Shown one piece after another: positions 34,186-42,162 of a stretch of DNA of 64,000 nt. A program made the translations under genes and the position numbers. The notes under the pieces were generated by a model. That model was not told the DNA's origin. It made no database searches and saw only the letters and a program-made list of their open reading frames with translations. How positions within the stretch are numbered: the first letter of the stretch is position 1; every line of letters begins with the position of its first letter. Origin of the DNA: VFKU01 sp038916785. Its GTDB lineage: Bacteria > Hydrogenedentota > Hydrogenedentia > Hydrogenedentales > GCA-2746185. The DNA is taken from NCBI GenBank assembly GCA_038916785.1, contig JBCLBO010000001.1, positions 62,001 to 126,000 of the forward strand, given 5' to 3'.

Positions 34186-35463
34186 ATGAAGCGCCTCAAA
34201 CGAAACAAAGGTATCGCAACGATCTGGGCGGCCATCACCATGCTGGTGCTGATCGGTTTTACCGCCCTCGCCGTCGACATCGGCCTTGAGGTGTGGACCG
34301 CGCAGCAGTTGCAGATCGTGGCGGACGCGTCGGCCTTGGCCGGCGCGCATTTCGTGCGCACGGACCCAGTCAAGGCGCGCGACCAGGCGGTGTTGGTGGC
34401 GCTTTCCAACGTCGCCGGCGGCGTCAAAATCAAAGTCGACCGGAACGACGCCAACGCTCCCGGCGGTGATGTCGTGTTTGGCCGCTACGACCGCACCAAT
34501 AGCACCTTCGATCCCGCCGCTGTTTGGCCGAACGCGGTCAAGGTCACCGCGCGGCGCACCGCGGCCTCGCAGAACGGCGCGCTCGTTCTCCACTTCGCAC
34601 GGGTGCTGGGTTTCAACAGCGCCGACATACAGCGCGACGCCATCGCCATGCACGGTGGCGGCACCGGCACGGGCATGCTAATCCTGGGCAACGGGGAATG
34701 TGCGCTCACGATCCGCGGCAATCCCACCGTCAATCTCTTCAACGGCGCGGTCCAGGTCAATTCAACGAACAGTTGCGGCACCTGTCTTTCGGGTAACCCG
34801 GAAATCCTGGCGTCCGAATTCAATTTGGTCGGCGGCTTCTGCTTGACCGGCGTCACCGAGGACGAAGTCCCGCCGCTGAACACAAATCAGCAGGCGATCG
34901 CGGATCCGCTTGCGGACCTGCCCGCGCCGCCGATCGGCGCTCCGAGAGTCCCGGGCACGATCTCCGGCGGCGGTATTAATAATTGGTTGCCCGGTTATTA
35001 CCCCGGCGGTATCGACCTGACCGGAGGAACCCACACCCTCGCTCCCGGAATCTACATTCTTGGCGGCAAAGGAATGAACATCGGCGGTAGTACGACATTC
35101 ATGGCGGATGGCGTGATGTTCTACATCCTGGAGGGACCGGTCAATATCAGCTCGGGCACACTCCGGATCACGCCGCCGGACCCGGACCTTTACAGCTACA
35201 CCGGCGTGGACATTTACGAAAGCATCGCGATTTTCCAAGCGCGCACCAATACGGCTGCCGGCACGATCATCGGCACCGGGGATATGGATTTCCAGGGCAC
35301 GTACTACTTCCCGAATAACAAGATCAATCTCGGCGGCACGACCAACCAGTTCGGCGACCAGTTTATCGCCTGGTCGGTCGAGATTTTCGGCAACGGCCTG
35401 ATCGAGCTCGCCGCCGACGGCAGCATTCCCTCGCCGGGACGAAGGGTCTTCCTCGTGGAATAA
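34186..35463 (+). CDS. tadG: TadG-like pilus assembly protein
   Basis: The 425-residue protein starts with the TadG/Flp-like segment K-G-I-A-T-I-W-A-A-I-T-M-L-V-L-I-G-F followed by A-L-A-V-D-I-G and D-A-S-A-L-A-G-A, which anchors it in the membrane. The remaining 350 residues are Gly/Asn-rich with regular beta-strand spacing (G-N-P-T-V-N-L-F-N-G-A, G-G-S-T-T-F-M-A-D-G), suggesting an extracellular beta-helix-like domain. It is the last gene of the operon and is followed by a strong terminator. Confidence 0.87.
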   Translation: MKRLKRNKGIATIWAAITMLVLIGFTALAVDIGLEVWTAQQLQIVADASALAGAHFVRTDPVKARDQAVLVALSNVAGGVKIKVDRNDANAPGGDVVFGRYDRTNSTFDPAAVWPNAVKVTARRTAASQNGALVLHFARVLGFNSADIQRDAIAMHGGGTGTGMLILGNGECALTIRGNPTVNLFNGAVQVNSTNSCGTCLSGNPEILASEFNLVGGFCLTGVTEDEVPPLNTNQQAIADPLADLPAPPIGAPRVPGTISGGGINNWLPGYYPGGIDLTGGTHTLAPGIYILGGKGMNIGGSTTFMADGVMFYILEGPVNISSGTLRITPPDPDLYSYTGVDIYESIAIFQARTNTAAGTIIGTGDMDFQGTYYFPNNKINLGGTTNQFGDQFIAWSVEIFGNGLIELAADGSIPSPGRRVFLVE

Positions 35464-35531
35464 GCGTCGCCCTACATCGCCCTCAAAGCCGGTGGCCAAT
35501 CAGCCCCCCTGAATATCCGCCGGCTTTATCC

Positions 35532-35570
35532 GAACGCGGCAGCACCCCCCCGCTGCCGCGTTCTTTTTTT
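35532..35570 (+). terminator. Strong rho-independent terminator of the Tad operon
   Basis: A perfect 12-bp stem (GAACGCGGCAGC with its complement) around an 8-base C-rich loop is followed by seven T, about 70 bases after the tadG stop. Confidence 0.93.
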
Positions 35571-35843
35571 GCTGTAAGTCTAAAGCCCTCTAACAAATCC
35601 CAACCCTCGTAGCATGGGCGGCTCGTCCATGCGGGTGCCCGGCAATCGAATCGGACAAAGTGAGAAGCGTTTAATCTCGCAAATCTTGTAAATCCCGTAA
35701 ATCCTGTCCGCCCTTGTTCGCGGCCGCGGGAAGACCGTTTTCGTTGTGCAGCCTCCGGCGATGGCCGGTGGTGAACTCAGAATGACGAGTTAGGCGAGGC
35801 CTCCAACACGAATCGGAAGTGTCTCGGAATTATGAGAGGCCAT
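35571..35843. repeat. Gene-free stretch with dispersed repeats
   Basis: It contains a GCATGGGCG...GTCCATGC hairpin (about 35612-35632), AATCTTGTAAATCCCGTAAA-type units (35672-35708), and a copy of the CCTCCGGCGATGGCCGGTG repeat (35752-35789), whose other copies are at 43083 and, reversed, at 22965. No gene is seen. Confidence 0.6.
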
Positions 35844-36066
35844 TCAGGTAGCGACTTTCTTGTCCTGACTAAAGGTGAGCCGGTTGCCGAAGGGATCCGA
35901 CGACTTCCATCTCTGTCGTTCCCCAGGGCTGATCGCAGATGCCGGGATTCATGTTTGGATTGGGCCGCGAGCGCAACTCACGATGGAGCGCGTGTACATC
36001 GTCGGTGACGATGTACACGCGCGCGCCCGGCGTGCAGTCGCCCCAATGCTCGGTGAGGTGAAGGAT
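35844..36066 (-). pseudogene. VOC/glyoxalase-family remnant, 5'-truncated and frameshifted
   Basis: Read on the minus strand from 36066, the sequence gives L-T-E-H-W-G-D-C-T-P-G-A-R-V-Y-I-V, then R-P-N-P-N-M-N-P-G and T-T-E-M-E-V-V. After a one-base shift near 35898 it continues with D-P-F-G-N-R-L-T-F-S and a TGA at 35844. These are the C-terminal motifs of VOC (glyoxalase/bleomycin-resistance-like) proteins. In-frame stops lie directly upstream, so the N-terminal half is missing. It is a dead gene, and an 80-codon plus-strand frame over it is only its shadow. Confidence 0.75.
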
Positions 36067-36189
36067 CGCCTATCATGCCTCGCCAATGTGCCGGCCGCTC
36101 CGCCGCCCGCTTTCTAGCGTGAGGCCGCAGCGTGCCCGCGCCCCGGTCCGGCACGACTTGAATTGTGGCCTTGCGCTATTATTCGGCCC

Positions 36190-37587
36190 ATGGCCCCTGC
36201 ACACACGCCCGACACCACTGCGCGCGCGCATGCGGCGCTGGCCGACGCGATCGGCGCGCAGCGCATCTCCGCGTCGAGCGGCGACCGCGAACAGCACGCG
36301 CGTGATCAATCGACGCTGCCGGCGCGGATGCCCGACCTCGTCGTGTGGCCGGAGACGACCGAAGACGTCAGCGCCGTGTTGCGCTACGCGAATGAGCACG
36401 GGATTCCCGTCGTCGCCTGGGGCGCGGGCACGAGCCTGGAAGGCAATCCCATTCCCGTGCGCGGCGGAATTGTGCTCGACTTCCAGCGCATGGACCGCGT
36501 CGTAGCCGTCCACGCGCAGGACTTCCAGGTCACGGTCCAGCCGGGCGTGCTCTACAAGGACCTCAACCGCGACCTCGGCAAGCAGGGCCTCTTCTTCGCG
36601 CCCGATCCCGGCGCGAACGCCAGCATCGGCGGCATGATTGCGAACAACGCCGCCGGCATCCGCACGGTGAAGTACGGCGCGACGCGCGACAACGTCCTCG
36701 CGCTCGAAGTCGTCCTCGCCGACGGCACCATCGTCCGCACCGGCTCGCGCTCGGTGAAGCAGTCCGCCGGATACGACCTCACGCACCTGATCGTCGGCTC
36801 CGAGGGCACCCTCGCCATCGTCACCGAGGCCACGCTCAAGCTCGTGCCGATCCCCGAGCACTTCAGCGCGATCGTCGCCGCGTTTCCCTCCGTCGAGAAT
36901 GCCGTCGAGGCGGTCTACGCCGTCATGGCTTCCGGCCTCGAGCCCGGCGCGATGGAACTCGTTGACACCTCCGGCATCCTGATGATGAACAAGGACGAGG
37001 GCATGCACTTCCCCGAACTGCCGCACATCTTCATGGAGTTCAGCGGCCCCGACGCCTCCGGCGTGAAGTCACGCACGGAAGCCGCCGAGGCCTGCTGCCG
37101 CGAGAACCAGTGCGTGCAGCTCGCCGCCGGCCTCGACCGCGAATCGCGCCAACGGCTCTGGGACGCGCGCCACCACTTCTACGAAATCCTAATCCGCAAC
37201 CACCCCGGCCAGGGCCGCTACGTCGCCGACGTCGCCGTCCCCATCTCCCACCTGCCCGAGCTCATCCGCCGCACGCGCGTCATCCTCGACGAAGTCGGCA
37301 TCGAAGGCCAGATCATCGGCCACGCCGGCGACGGCAACCTCCACGTCACGCTCTTCTACCCAATGGAAGACGCCGCCGCAGCAGCCCGCGCCAAAGAAAC
37401 CAACACCCGCCTAGTCCAGGCCGCCCTCGACCTCGACGGCACCTGCACCGGCGAACACGGCGTAGGCATCGGCAAAATGCACGTAATGCAGCGCGAACAC
37501 GGCGACACCGGCCTCGCCCTAATGAAAGCCATCAAGCAAACGATGGACCCGAAGGGCATCCTCAACCCGGGGAAAGTACTGCCGTAG
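36190..37587 (+). CDS. FAD-linked oxidase, GlcD/D-lactate dehydrogenase type
   Basis: The 465-residue flavoenzyme has a PCMH-type FAD domain (V-V-A-W-G-A-G-T-S-L-E-G-N about 77-89; P-D-P-G-A-N-A-S-I-G-G-M-I-A-N-N-A-A-G; S-E-G-T-L-A-I-V-T). Its C-terminal cap has G-H-A-G-D-G-N-L-H-V and E-H-G-V-G-I-G-K, with histidines typical of 2-hydroxyacid oxidases. It would oxidise D-lactate, glycolate or a relative. The lack of glcE/glcF neighbours favours a single-subunit D-lactate-type enzyme. The ATG at 36190 removes a non-conserved extension. Confidence 0.92.
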   Translation: MAPAHTPDTTARAHAALADAIGAQRISASSGDREQHARDQSTLPARMPDLVVWPETTEDVSAVLRYANEHGIPVVAWGAGTSLEGNPIPVRGGIVLDFQRMDRVVAVHAQDFQVTVQPGVLYKDLNRDLGKQGLFFAPDPGANASIGGMIANNAAGIRTVKYGATRDNVLALEVVLADGTIVRTGSRSVKQSAGYDLTHLIVGSEGTLAIVTEATLKLVPIPEHFSAIVAAFPSVENAVEAVYAVMASGLEPGAMELVDTSGILMMNKDEGMHFPELPHIFMEFSGPDASGVKSRTEAAEACCRENQCVQLAAGLDRESRQRLWDARHHFYEILIRNHPGQGRYVADVAVPISHLPELIRRTRVILDEVGIEGQIIGHAGDGNLHVTLFYPMEDAAAAARAKETNTRLVQAALDLDGTCTGEHGVGIGKMHVMQREHGDTGLALMKAIKQTMDPKGILNPGKVLP

Positions 37588-37904
37588 AGCACTTTAGCCA
37601 CGGATAAGTACGGATTGGACGGATTGCCACCCCACGAACTGCTGGAACTGAACGCCAGTCGTGGACGGGATTCGGCCGTAGAAACCTCCTACATAGATGC
37701 GCAGTCTGTTGCCCTCGGGTCGGCGCGGAAACCGGGGAAAACTCTCGGTGCGAAACAAGGTCTTGGAGTGGACCTCACGGACGAAGCGGACTTCGTTGGG
37801 AAGAGCGGGTGCGAGACAAGGGTCCTTTGCTTGTCAGTACTGGGAAAATTTCGACGAAAGTGCAACAGGACGTGGCGTGTCTGCGCAAGCGAACACGGTA
37901 AGAT
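37588..37904. other. Intergenic stretch before the winged-helix operon
   Basis: No gene is recognised. The left end has CACGGATAAGTACGGATTGG, a member of the ACGGATT-type dispersed repeats. The G+C content falls towards the right as the accessory operon begins. Confidence 0.5.
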
Positions 37905-37933
37905 TTGACAGGGAACTGTCAGCGCCGTATCCT
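37905..37933 (+). promoter_or_regulatory. Promoter with overlapping operator-like dyad, winged-helix/HNH operon
   Basis: A perfect -35 (TTGACA) is separated by 17 bases from TATCCT (-10). A perfect dyad TGACAG-GGAA-CTGTCA (37906-37921) covers the -35 element. Transcription would begin around 37940, only a few bases ahead of the first ATG at 37944, so the mRNA may be leaderless. No Shine-Dalgarno sequence is seen. Confidence 0.68.
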
Positions 37934-37943
37934 CCACCTCAAT

Positions 37944-38276
37944 ATGACTGAGAATACTGAAATCTTAAAGGAAATCCGCGATCTTCTACGACTGATGGCC
38001 GAGCCTGTGCTCGCGAAGCGCGATGAACGACTTCGGTCATCGCTTCACGAGGTCATAGGAAAGAGTAAACAGAAAGCCCAGGCGGTCGTTCTCATGGACG
38101 GGATGCGCTCACAAGCTGCCATTCGAAAGGACTGCGGGATCGACGATGGAAATTTGAGCCGCTTGGTCAAGGCATTGCGCGCGGCGGAATTGATCGGTTC
38201 AGACAACAAACACCCTAAATTGGTGTTTCCCGTGCCTGCGAATCTCCCCGATACTGTTTCTAAGGATAAAGGATGA
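37944..38276 (+). CDS. Small winged-helix-like protein, paralogue 1
   Basis: The 110-residue protein has an N-terminal amphipathic helix with a D-L-L-R-L-M-A-E motif. A winged-helix-like domain follows at about 50-100 (A-V-V-L-M-D-G-M-R-S-Q-A, then D-D-G-N-L-S-R-L-V-K-A-L-R-A-A-E-L-I as the likely recognition helix, then a P-K-L-V-F-P-V-P wing strand). It is clearly homologous to the next two genes. Its ATG lies just behind the promoter, and its stop overlaps the next ATG (ATGA). I do not recognise a named family. DNA binding is inferred from the fold pattern. Confidence 0.75.
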   Translation: MTENTEILKEIRDLLRLMAEPVLAKRDERLRSSLHEVIGKSKQKAQAVVLMDGMRSQAAIRKDCGIDDGNLSRLVKALRAAELIGSDNKHPKLVFPVPANLPDTVSKDKG

Positions 38277-38620
38277 GCGCCGAATCCGCACAAATGATGC
38301 GCGTATTAACAGAGATGCGCGATCTTCTCCGTCTGATCGCTGAGCCAGCTATCGCCGAGCGCGATGAGAAACTACGAAAAAAATTGCGCGATATTGCCGG
38401 AAGTGCAACGGGGAAAAAGGCGAAGGCCATTCTTATGATGGATGGTACAAGGAATCAGGCAGGGATCGTCAGCGAGTGTGGAATAAACCAGGGCGATCTG
38501 AGCCAGTTGGTGAAAAAGTTAAAGGCTGCGGAACTACTGGCAGGCGGTCCCAAACAGCCACAACTCGTTATTTCAATTCCCATAAATTTCTTCGAACAGA
38601 AAGAGAACTCTGATGAGTGA
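38273..38620 (+). CDS. Small winged-helix-like protein, paralogue 2
   Basis: This 115-residue paralogue has the same plan: D-L-L-R-L-I-A-E-P-A-I-A-E-R-D-E-K-L near residues 17-34, I-L-M-M-D-G-T-R-N-Q-A in the middle, N-Q-G-D-L-S-Q-L-V-K-K-L-K-A-A-E-L-L as the putative recognition helix, and a Q-L-V-I-S-I-P-I-N-F-F-E tail. The stop is overlapped by the next start over 8 bases. The similarity to paralogue 1 indicates tandem gene duplication. Confidence 0.75.
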   Translation: MSAESAQMMRVLTEMRDLLRLIAEPAIAERDEKLRKKLRDIAGSATGKKAKAILMMDGTRNQAGIVSECGINQGDLSQLVKKLKAAELLAGGPKQPQLVISIPINFFEQKENSDE

Positions 38621-38954
38621 CGATTCCAGCGAACTCCTGGAGACTGTCCGTAAGATTTACGGATTATTGGAACTGCTCGCAGAAGAAAAGATTGCTCAGT
38701 GCGATGCCAAGCAGCGCGCCGAACTTCGCGAGATCGTCGGATCCAGCAAGCCCAAACAAAAATCAATCTTCCTAATGGATGGCACGCGGAATCAGAAACA
38801 AATCCACGAAAAGACATCAGTCAATCGGGGCCATTTGAGCACGATGGTTGGAAAACTACACAAAGCAAAGTTGCTTGTTGGTGACACAGCTAAACCTCAT
38901 TTGGCCATTTCGATACCCTCTACATTTTTTGAAGCCAATGCAAAAACAGAGTGA
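38613..38954 (+). CDS. Small winged-helix-like protein, paralogue 3
   Basis: The 113-residue paralogue has I-Y-G-L-L-E-L-L-A-E near its start, I-F-L-M-D-G-T-R-N-Q-K-Q-I-H, the helix N-R-G-H-L-S-T-M-V-G-K-L-H-K-A-K-L-L and the tail H-L-A-I-S-I-P-S-T-F-F-E. It is more diverged than copies 1 and 2. Its end overlaps the start of the fourth frame by 17 bases, so the genes form one translationally coupled series. Confidence 0.73.
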   Translation: MSDDSSELLETVRKIYGLLELLAEEKIAQCDAKQRAELREIVGSSKPKQKSIFLMDGTRNQKQIHEKTSVNRGHLSTMVGKLHKAKLLVGDTAKPHLAISIPSTFFEANAKTE

Positions 38955-39284
38955 CGACAAGCTGTTGGAAGTACTAGTCGAAATTCGCAACTGGATTCGC
39001 GTGGCGGCGCACGTCCGGTGAAGACTTTGCTCGAAGCAGCGCTTCCCGACTCGAAATCGCGCATGGCATACCAGATGCTCGACGGCGGCGTGTCAATGGA
39101 CCAAGTGCGCATCGCTTGCAAGTTGAGCCCGAACGCTTTAGTCGCCATGGCGAACCGCTGCGCCTCAATGGGCCTAATGGAGATCAACCACGACAACGAC
39201 AAGAAGCGCCTTAGGCTCTTCGACTTGGCCGATTTTGGTCTAGTTGGTCTTAGCGAGTCGACTAAATCAGGAGAGAAGTCGTGA
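38938..39284 (+). pseudogene. Fourth small winged-helix-like gene, apparently frameshifted
   Basis: An ATG frame at 38938 gives 27 residues (K-L-L-E-V-L-V-E-I-R-N-W-I-R-V-A-A-H) and stops at 39021. A GTG frame beginning at 39018, offset by one base, continues with K-T-L-L-E-A-A-L-P-D-S-K-S-R-M-A-Y-Q-M-L-D-G-G and a helix-turn-helix-like part (S-P-N-A-L-V-A-M-A-N-R-C-A-S-M-G-L-M). Joining them by restoring one base near 39013 gives a protein built like its neighbours. It is either a disrupted gene, a programmed shift, or two coupled short genes. Confidence 0.6.
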
Positions 39285-39679
39285 GCGACAAGCGACTCAA
39301 GAAGGATGCGGTCGAGGTCTCGTCACAACCGATTCTAGATGAGCTTGTCGCAATCAAAGATCGTTTGAACGCCATCGAGACGATTCAGAGTATCTCCAAC
39401 GCGTCAGTTGTGAGAAAATATGTTGAAGAGCACCTTAAGACAAAGGACGCGAGAAAAATAATGACTGAATGCGAAACACCTCGAACTCGCTCCCATTTGC
39501 AAACGCATTTCGCTTATAAAAGTGGTCCAGCTCTTGATTATCACCTAAAGCCGCTACGTGAAGCCGACCTATTGCGTCAGGCGATTGAAGAGCATGGCAC
39601 CATCGTTTTTGAGTGGAGTAATCTCTTTCGGCGGCTTCCGAAATCTGCGATCAAGGGTATTCTCGCCGGTGGCAATTGA
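39281..39679 (+). CDS. Small protein of unknown function, fifth gene of the winged-helix operon
   Basis: The 132-residue protein starts at GTG 39281, overlapping the previous TGA (GTGA). An N-terminal coiled-coil-like helix (I-L-D-E-L-V-A-I-K-D-R-L-N-A-I-E-T-I) precedes a region with winged-helix-like spacing (I-M-T-E-C-E-T-P-R-T-R-S-H-L, then L-D-Y-H-L-K-P-L-R-E-A-D-L-L). It shares the general plan but little sequence with copies 1-3. The HNH gene follows after 24 bases. Confidence 0.68.
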   Translation: MSDKRLKKDAVEVSSQPILDELVAIKDRLNAIETIQSISNASVVRKYVEEHLKTKDARKIMTECETPRTRSHLQTHFAYKSGPALDYHLKPLREADLLRQAIEEHGTIVFEWSNLFRRLPKSAIKGILAGGN

Positions 39680-39703
39680 TTCCTGACATCCGAGCCCGTA
39701 GCT

Positions 39704-40261
39704 ATGGCCAATAAGAAGGCTGAATCGAAACCAAGCGAGCGTAAGAAACTTCCTGTCAAAACGCGCGATCTACTTCTAACCGAATGCGGCTACCGTTGCG
39801 CAGTGCCTACTTGCCGGAACATCCTCGCTTTGGACATGCATCACATCTGGGAAGTGCAAGCAGGCGGCCCTGACGACCCGTCAAATCTTATTGCGCTGTG
39901 CTCATACTGTCATGACATGTACCATCGCGGCAATATCACTGCCGAATCCGTTTACACTTACAAGGCGATGCTAGTCGCTATTTCGCGAGCATTCGATATT
40001 GATGCCATCGATAGATTGTTGTTCCTGGATTTATGCGCGGAGGACTTACTAGTGGTATCTGGCGACGGTCTGCTGCACTTCGGGCGTCTAATCGCGGCTG
40101 GACTGGCGACCTTTCAGCAAAAGGCGAACAACAACTGGCAGATCGTGACCTACACCGTGAACATTTCAGACAAGGGTCACCAAATCATTGACGCTTGGAA
40201 ACAGGGCGATCGCACGCGACTGAAAACTGTGATGGGCGGGCCGGTGCCGGGCGGGGGTTAA
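39704..40261 (+). CDS. HNH endonuclease-domain protein
   Basis: The 185-residue protein carries an HNH domain at about 30-85: C-G-Y-R-C-A-V-P-T-C, then M-H-H-I-W-E with the first catalytic His, N-L-I-A-L-C-S-Y-C-H and H-R-G-N. The paired Cys suggest a structural zinc. The C-terminal 100 residues are unassigned. It closes the operon of small winged-helix-like proteins, and the pairing suggests regulated nuclease activity against invading DNA or RNA (inference). An ordinary homing or McrA-like nuclease is an alternative. Confidence 0.85.
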   Translation: MANKKAESKPSERKKLPVKTRDLLLTECGYRCAVPTCRNILALDMHHIWEVQAGGPDDPSNLIALCSYCHDMYHRGNITAESVYTYKAMLVAISRAFDIDAIDRLLFLDLCAEDLLVVSGDGLLHFGRLIAAGLATFQQKANNNWQIVTYTVNISDKGHQIIDAWKQGDRTRLKTVMGGPVPGGG

Positions 40262-40368
40262 CCTGTGTATCTGGGAAGACGCTAACCCGGGTCTGAAAGA
40301 TCATCAAGCGGGCCGCTAGCTACAGCCGGCGCATGTGAACTGCAGTGTCGGGCCGATGGAGAGAGGTC

Positions 40369-40784
40369 ATGAAACGCACTTGGACGATCATCGGTGTACG
40401 CGACGTGCCGCGTAGCTTCAACTGGTATCAGTTGCTCTTCGGCCAGCCTGAGACACCACCGGGCCATACCTACTTTGGTCAGATCCTCGATTCGGATGGA
40501 ACGGTCTTGCTCTGTCTTCACCAATGGGGCGCGCACGAGCACCCGTCGTTGATGATCCCAGATGCGGCGACGCCCGGCAACGGGCTCCTCTTGTTCTTTC
40601 GTGTCGACGATTTCGATAGGGCCCTGAAACGGGACGCGCGCTCGTCGCCCGGTTCGAAGAGGAGCGGCACGTGAACCCGAATACTCGAACGCAGGAGTTC
40701 TCACTCCGGGATCCAGACGGATATTACGTCACCATCAGCGCGTTCTCTTCGCTCGAATTAGAGGGCCCCGGGACGCCGGCCTAA
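40369..40784 (+). pseudogene. VOC-family gene disrupted by a frameshift
   Basis: From ATG 40369 (GAGAGG upstream) the frame gives a VOC N-terminus (K-R-T-W-T-I-I-G-V-R-D-V-P-R-S-F-N-W-Y, then L-L-F-F-R-V-D-D-F-D-R-A-L). Near 40637 the reading frame must shift by one base, after which V-N-P-N-T-R-T-Q-E-F-S-L-R-D-P-D-G-Y-Y-V continues to a TAA at 40782-40784. This is the expected C-terminus of a bleomycin-resistance/glyoxalase-like protein, so a single indel explains the break. A sequencing error is possible. Confidence 0.78.
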
Positions 40785-40840
40785 CAAACGCATGCAGTCG
40801 ACCCATAAAGTGTAGATCGCATTATGGAGCACCCTGTGCC

Positions 40841-40930
40841 ATGGTCTTTATCGACACATCCAAACTAAAAATCATCGAGCGCAAGCCCGGCTGGTTCGGC
40901 CGCTATTTCCATTCGTCGAACATAACCTGA
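40841..40930 (+). pseudogene. Truncated 5' end of a cupin gene, copy 1
   Basis: The 29-codon frame reads V-F-I-D-T-S-K-L-K-I-I-E-R-K-P-G-W-F-G-R followed by Y-F-H-S, the usual N-terminus of small cupin-domain proteins, and then stops. The histidine-rich cupin core is absent. A near-identical copy lies at 42305-42403 on the other side of the DUF4143-type ATPase gene. Confidence 0.7.
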
Positions 40931-40938
40931 GCGCCGTA

Positions 40939-42108
40939 TCAAAAAAGATCAACGGTGCCCGACGCGACCTCGCCCCACGGAACAATCTCGATGGCGGAAG
41001 ATAGTCGTCGGCGCTCTTGCGACATTGAAATCACGATACCCCGGCGTAATCCCAAGTCCTTCATGCAGCTTTGCAAGCCTGCCACATCGTATTGATTCAC
41101 CGTCGTGCTTAGCTTGATCTCGATGGCTAAGACCCTCCGCCCGTCGACCACCAGCAAATCGACCTCCGCACCTGCCTGGGTGCGCCAGAAATAAAACTCC
41201 GGCCGGACCAAGCTGCGCGTGGCGAGGCTGATAATTTCCTCGATGACCAAGCCCTCGAACGACGCGCCACGCTTGGGCCAGGTCTTCAGTTCGTCCGGGC
41301 GGCGCAGGCCCGCCAGGAAATGCAGCAGGCCGCTGTCGCGTACGTAGAGTTTGGGGCTCTTCGTCAAGCGCTTCTGCACATTGGCGAAATACGGCTGAAG
41401 ACGCCGGATCATGTACGCGCCTTCAAGCACATCCAGGTCGTGCGATACCGTGGGCGATGTGACGGTCAGCGATCGCGCGAGGTCGGAGACGTTCAACAAA
41501 TTCCCATGGACGTGTGTGAGCATCGTCCACAGTCTGCGGAGTCGCCGCTGCGGAAGCCCAAGACCGAGCGCGGGAAGGTCCCGCTCCAGAAACGTCGATA
41601 CGTACGCGCCAAACCACTCCTGACGTGCACGCGCGTTGCGCAGTGCGTGAATGGGAGGGTACCCGCCCCAGAACCAGCGGTCCGCCGCGTGCCGGGTTTT
41701 CGTCAATTCCATGGACGTAAACGGAGTAAGTTCAAGCAGCGCGATGCGACCCGCAAGCGTCTCTGACACGGACCGCATGAGTTCCGGGCTGGCGGATCCA
41801 AGCAGGACAAACCGGCCCTTCCGCGCCGACCGATCGATCATGTGGCGCAACACCGGGAAGACTTCAGGCAGGCGTTGCGCCTCATCAAGTATCACTTTGC
41901 TCGAATGTTCGTCGAGAAATCCTTCGAGATCGGCCTCCAAAAGCGCTACGTCGGAGGGCCGCTCGAGATCAAGATATGTCCAGTCCGGAAGTGCGTGGCG
42001 CACGAGTGTGCTCTTCCCGCACTGGCGCGGACCCAGCAGAAGCACCGCCGGGAAGTCGCGCAGTAGCTGGCGAAGGCGATCGACCTGATATCGGGAGATG
42101 TATCGCAT
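40939..42108 (-). CDS. AAA ATPase with DUF4143 domain
   Basis: The 389-residue protein belongs to a widespread family of stand-alone ATPases. It has Walker A L-L-G-P-R-Q-C-G-K-S-T-L (about 20-31), Walker B S-K-V-I-L-D-E-A-Q-R (about 70-79) and sensor F-V-L-L-G-S-A-S-P-E-L. The C-terminal DUF4143 region contains a PD-(D/E)XK-like pattern (E-F-Y-F-W-R-T-Q-A-G-A-E-V-D-L-L-V then A-I-E-I-K). The cellular role of this family is unclear. The ATG lies inside one arm of an inverted repeat, and cupin-gene fragments flank the gene on both sides. Confidence 0.9.
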   Translation of the reverse strand: MRYISRYQVDRLRQLLRDFPAVLLLGPRQCGKSTLVRHALPDWTYLDLERPSDVALLEADLEGFLDEHSSKVILDEAQRLPEVFPVLRHMIDRSARKGRFVLLGSASPELMRSVSETLAGRIALLELTPFTSMELTKTRHAADRWFWGGYPPIHALRNARARQEWFGAYVSTFLERDLPALGLGLPQRRLRRLWTMLTHVHGNLLNVSDLARSLTVTSPTVSHDLDVLEGAYMIRRLQPYFANVQKRLTKSPKLYVRDSGLLHFLAGLRRPDELKTWPKRGASFEGLVIEEIISLATRSLVRPEFYFWRTQAGAEVDLLVVDGRRVLAIEIKLSTTVNQYDVAGLQSCMKDLGLRRGIVISMSQERRRLSSAIEIVPWGEVASGTVDLF

Positions 42109-42150
42109 ACCTTGTATTATTATACATTAACTTTTAAAATGCAAGGTATG
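42106..42150 (-). promoter_or_regulatory. Inverted repeat spanning promoter and start codon of the ATPase gene
   Basis: The perfect 9-bp arms CATACCTTG and CAAGGTATG flank 27 A+T-rich bases. On the minus strand the right arm holds TTGCAT (-35-like) and the spacer holds TATAATAAT (-10), and the other arm includes the ATG. The layout suggests an operator at which a repressor, perhaps the product itself, blocks initiation. Confidence 0.55.
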
Positions 42151-42162
42151 TTTTTGGCGAGA

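Noticed and set aside
35875..36117. 80-codon plus-strand frame between the Tad terminator and the FAD-linked oxidase
   Set aside because: The opposite strand shows a clear VOC-family remnant, and the plus frame has no known motif or ribosome site.
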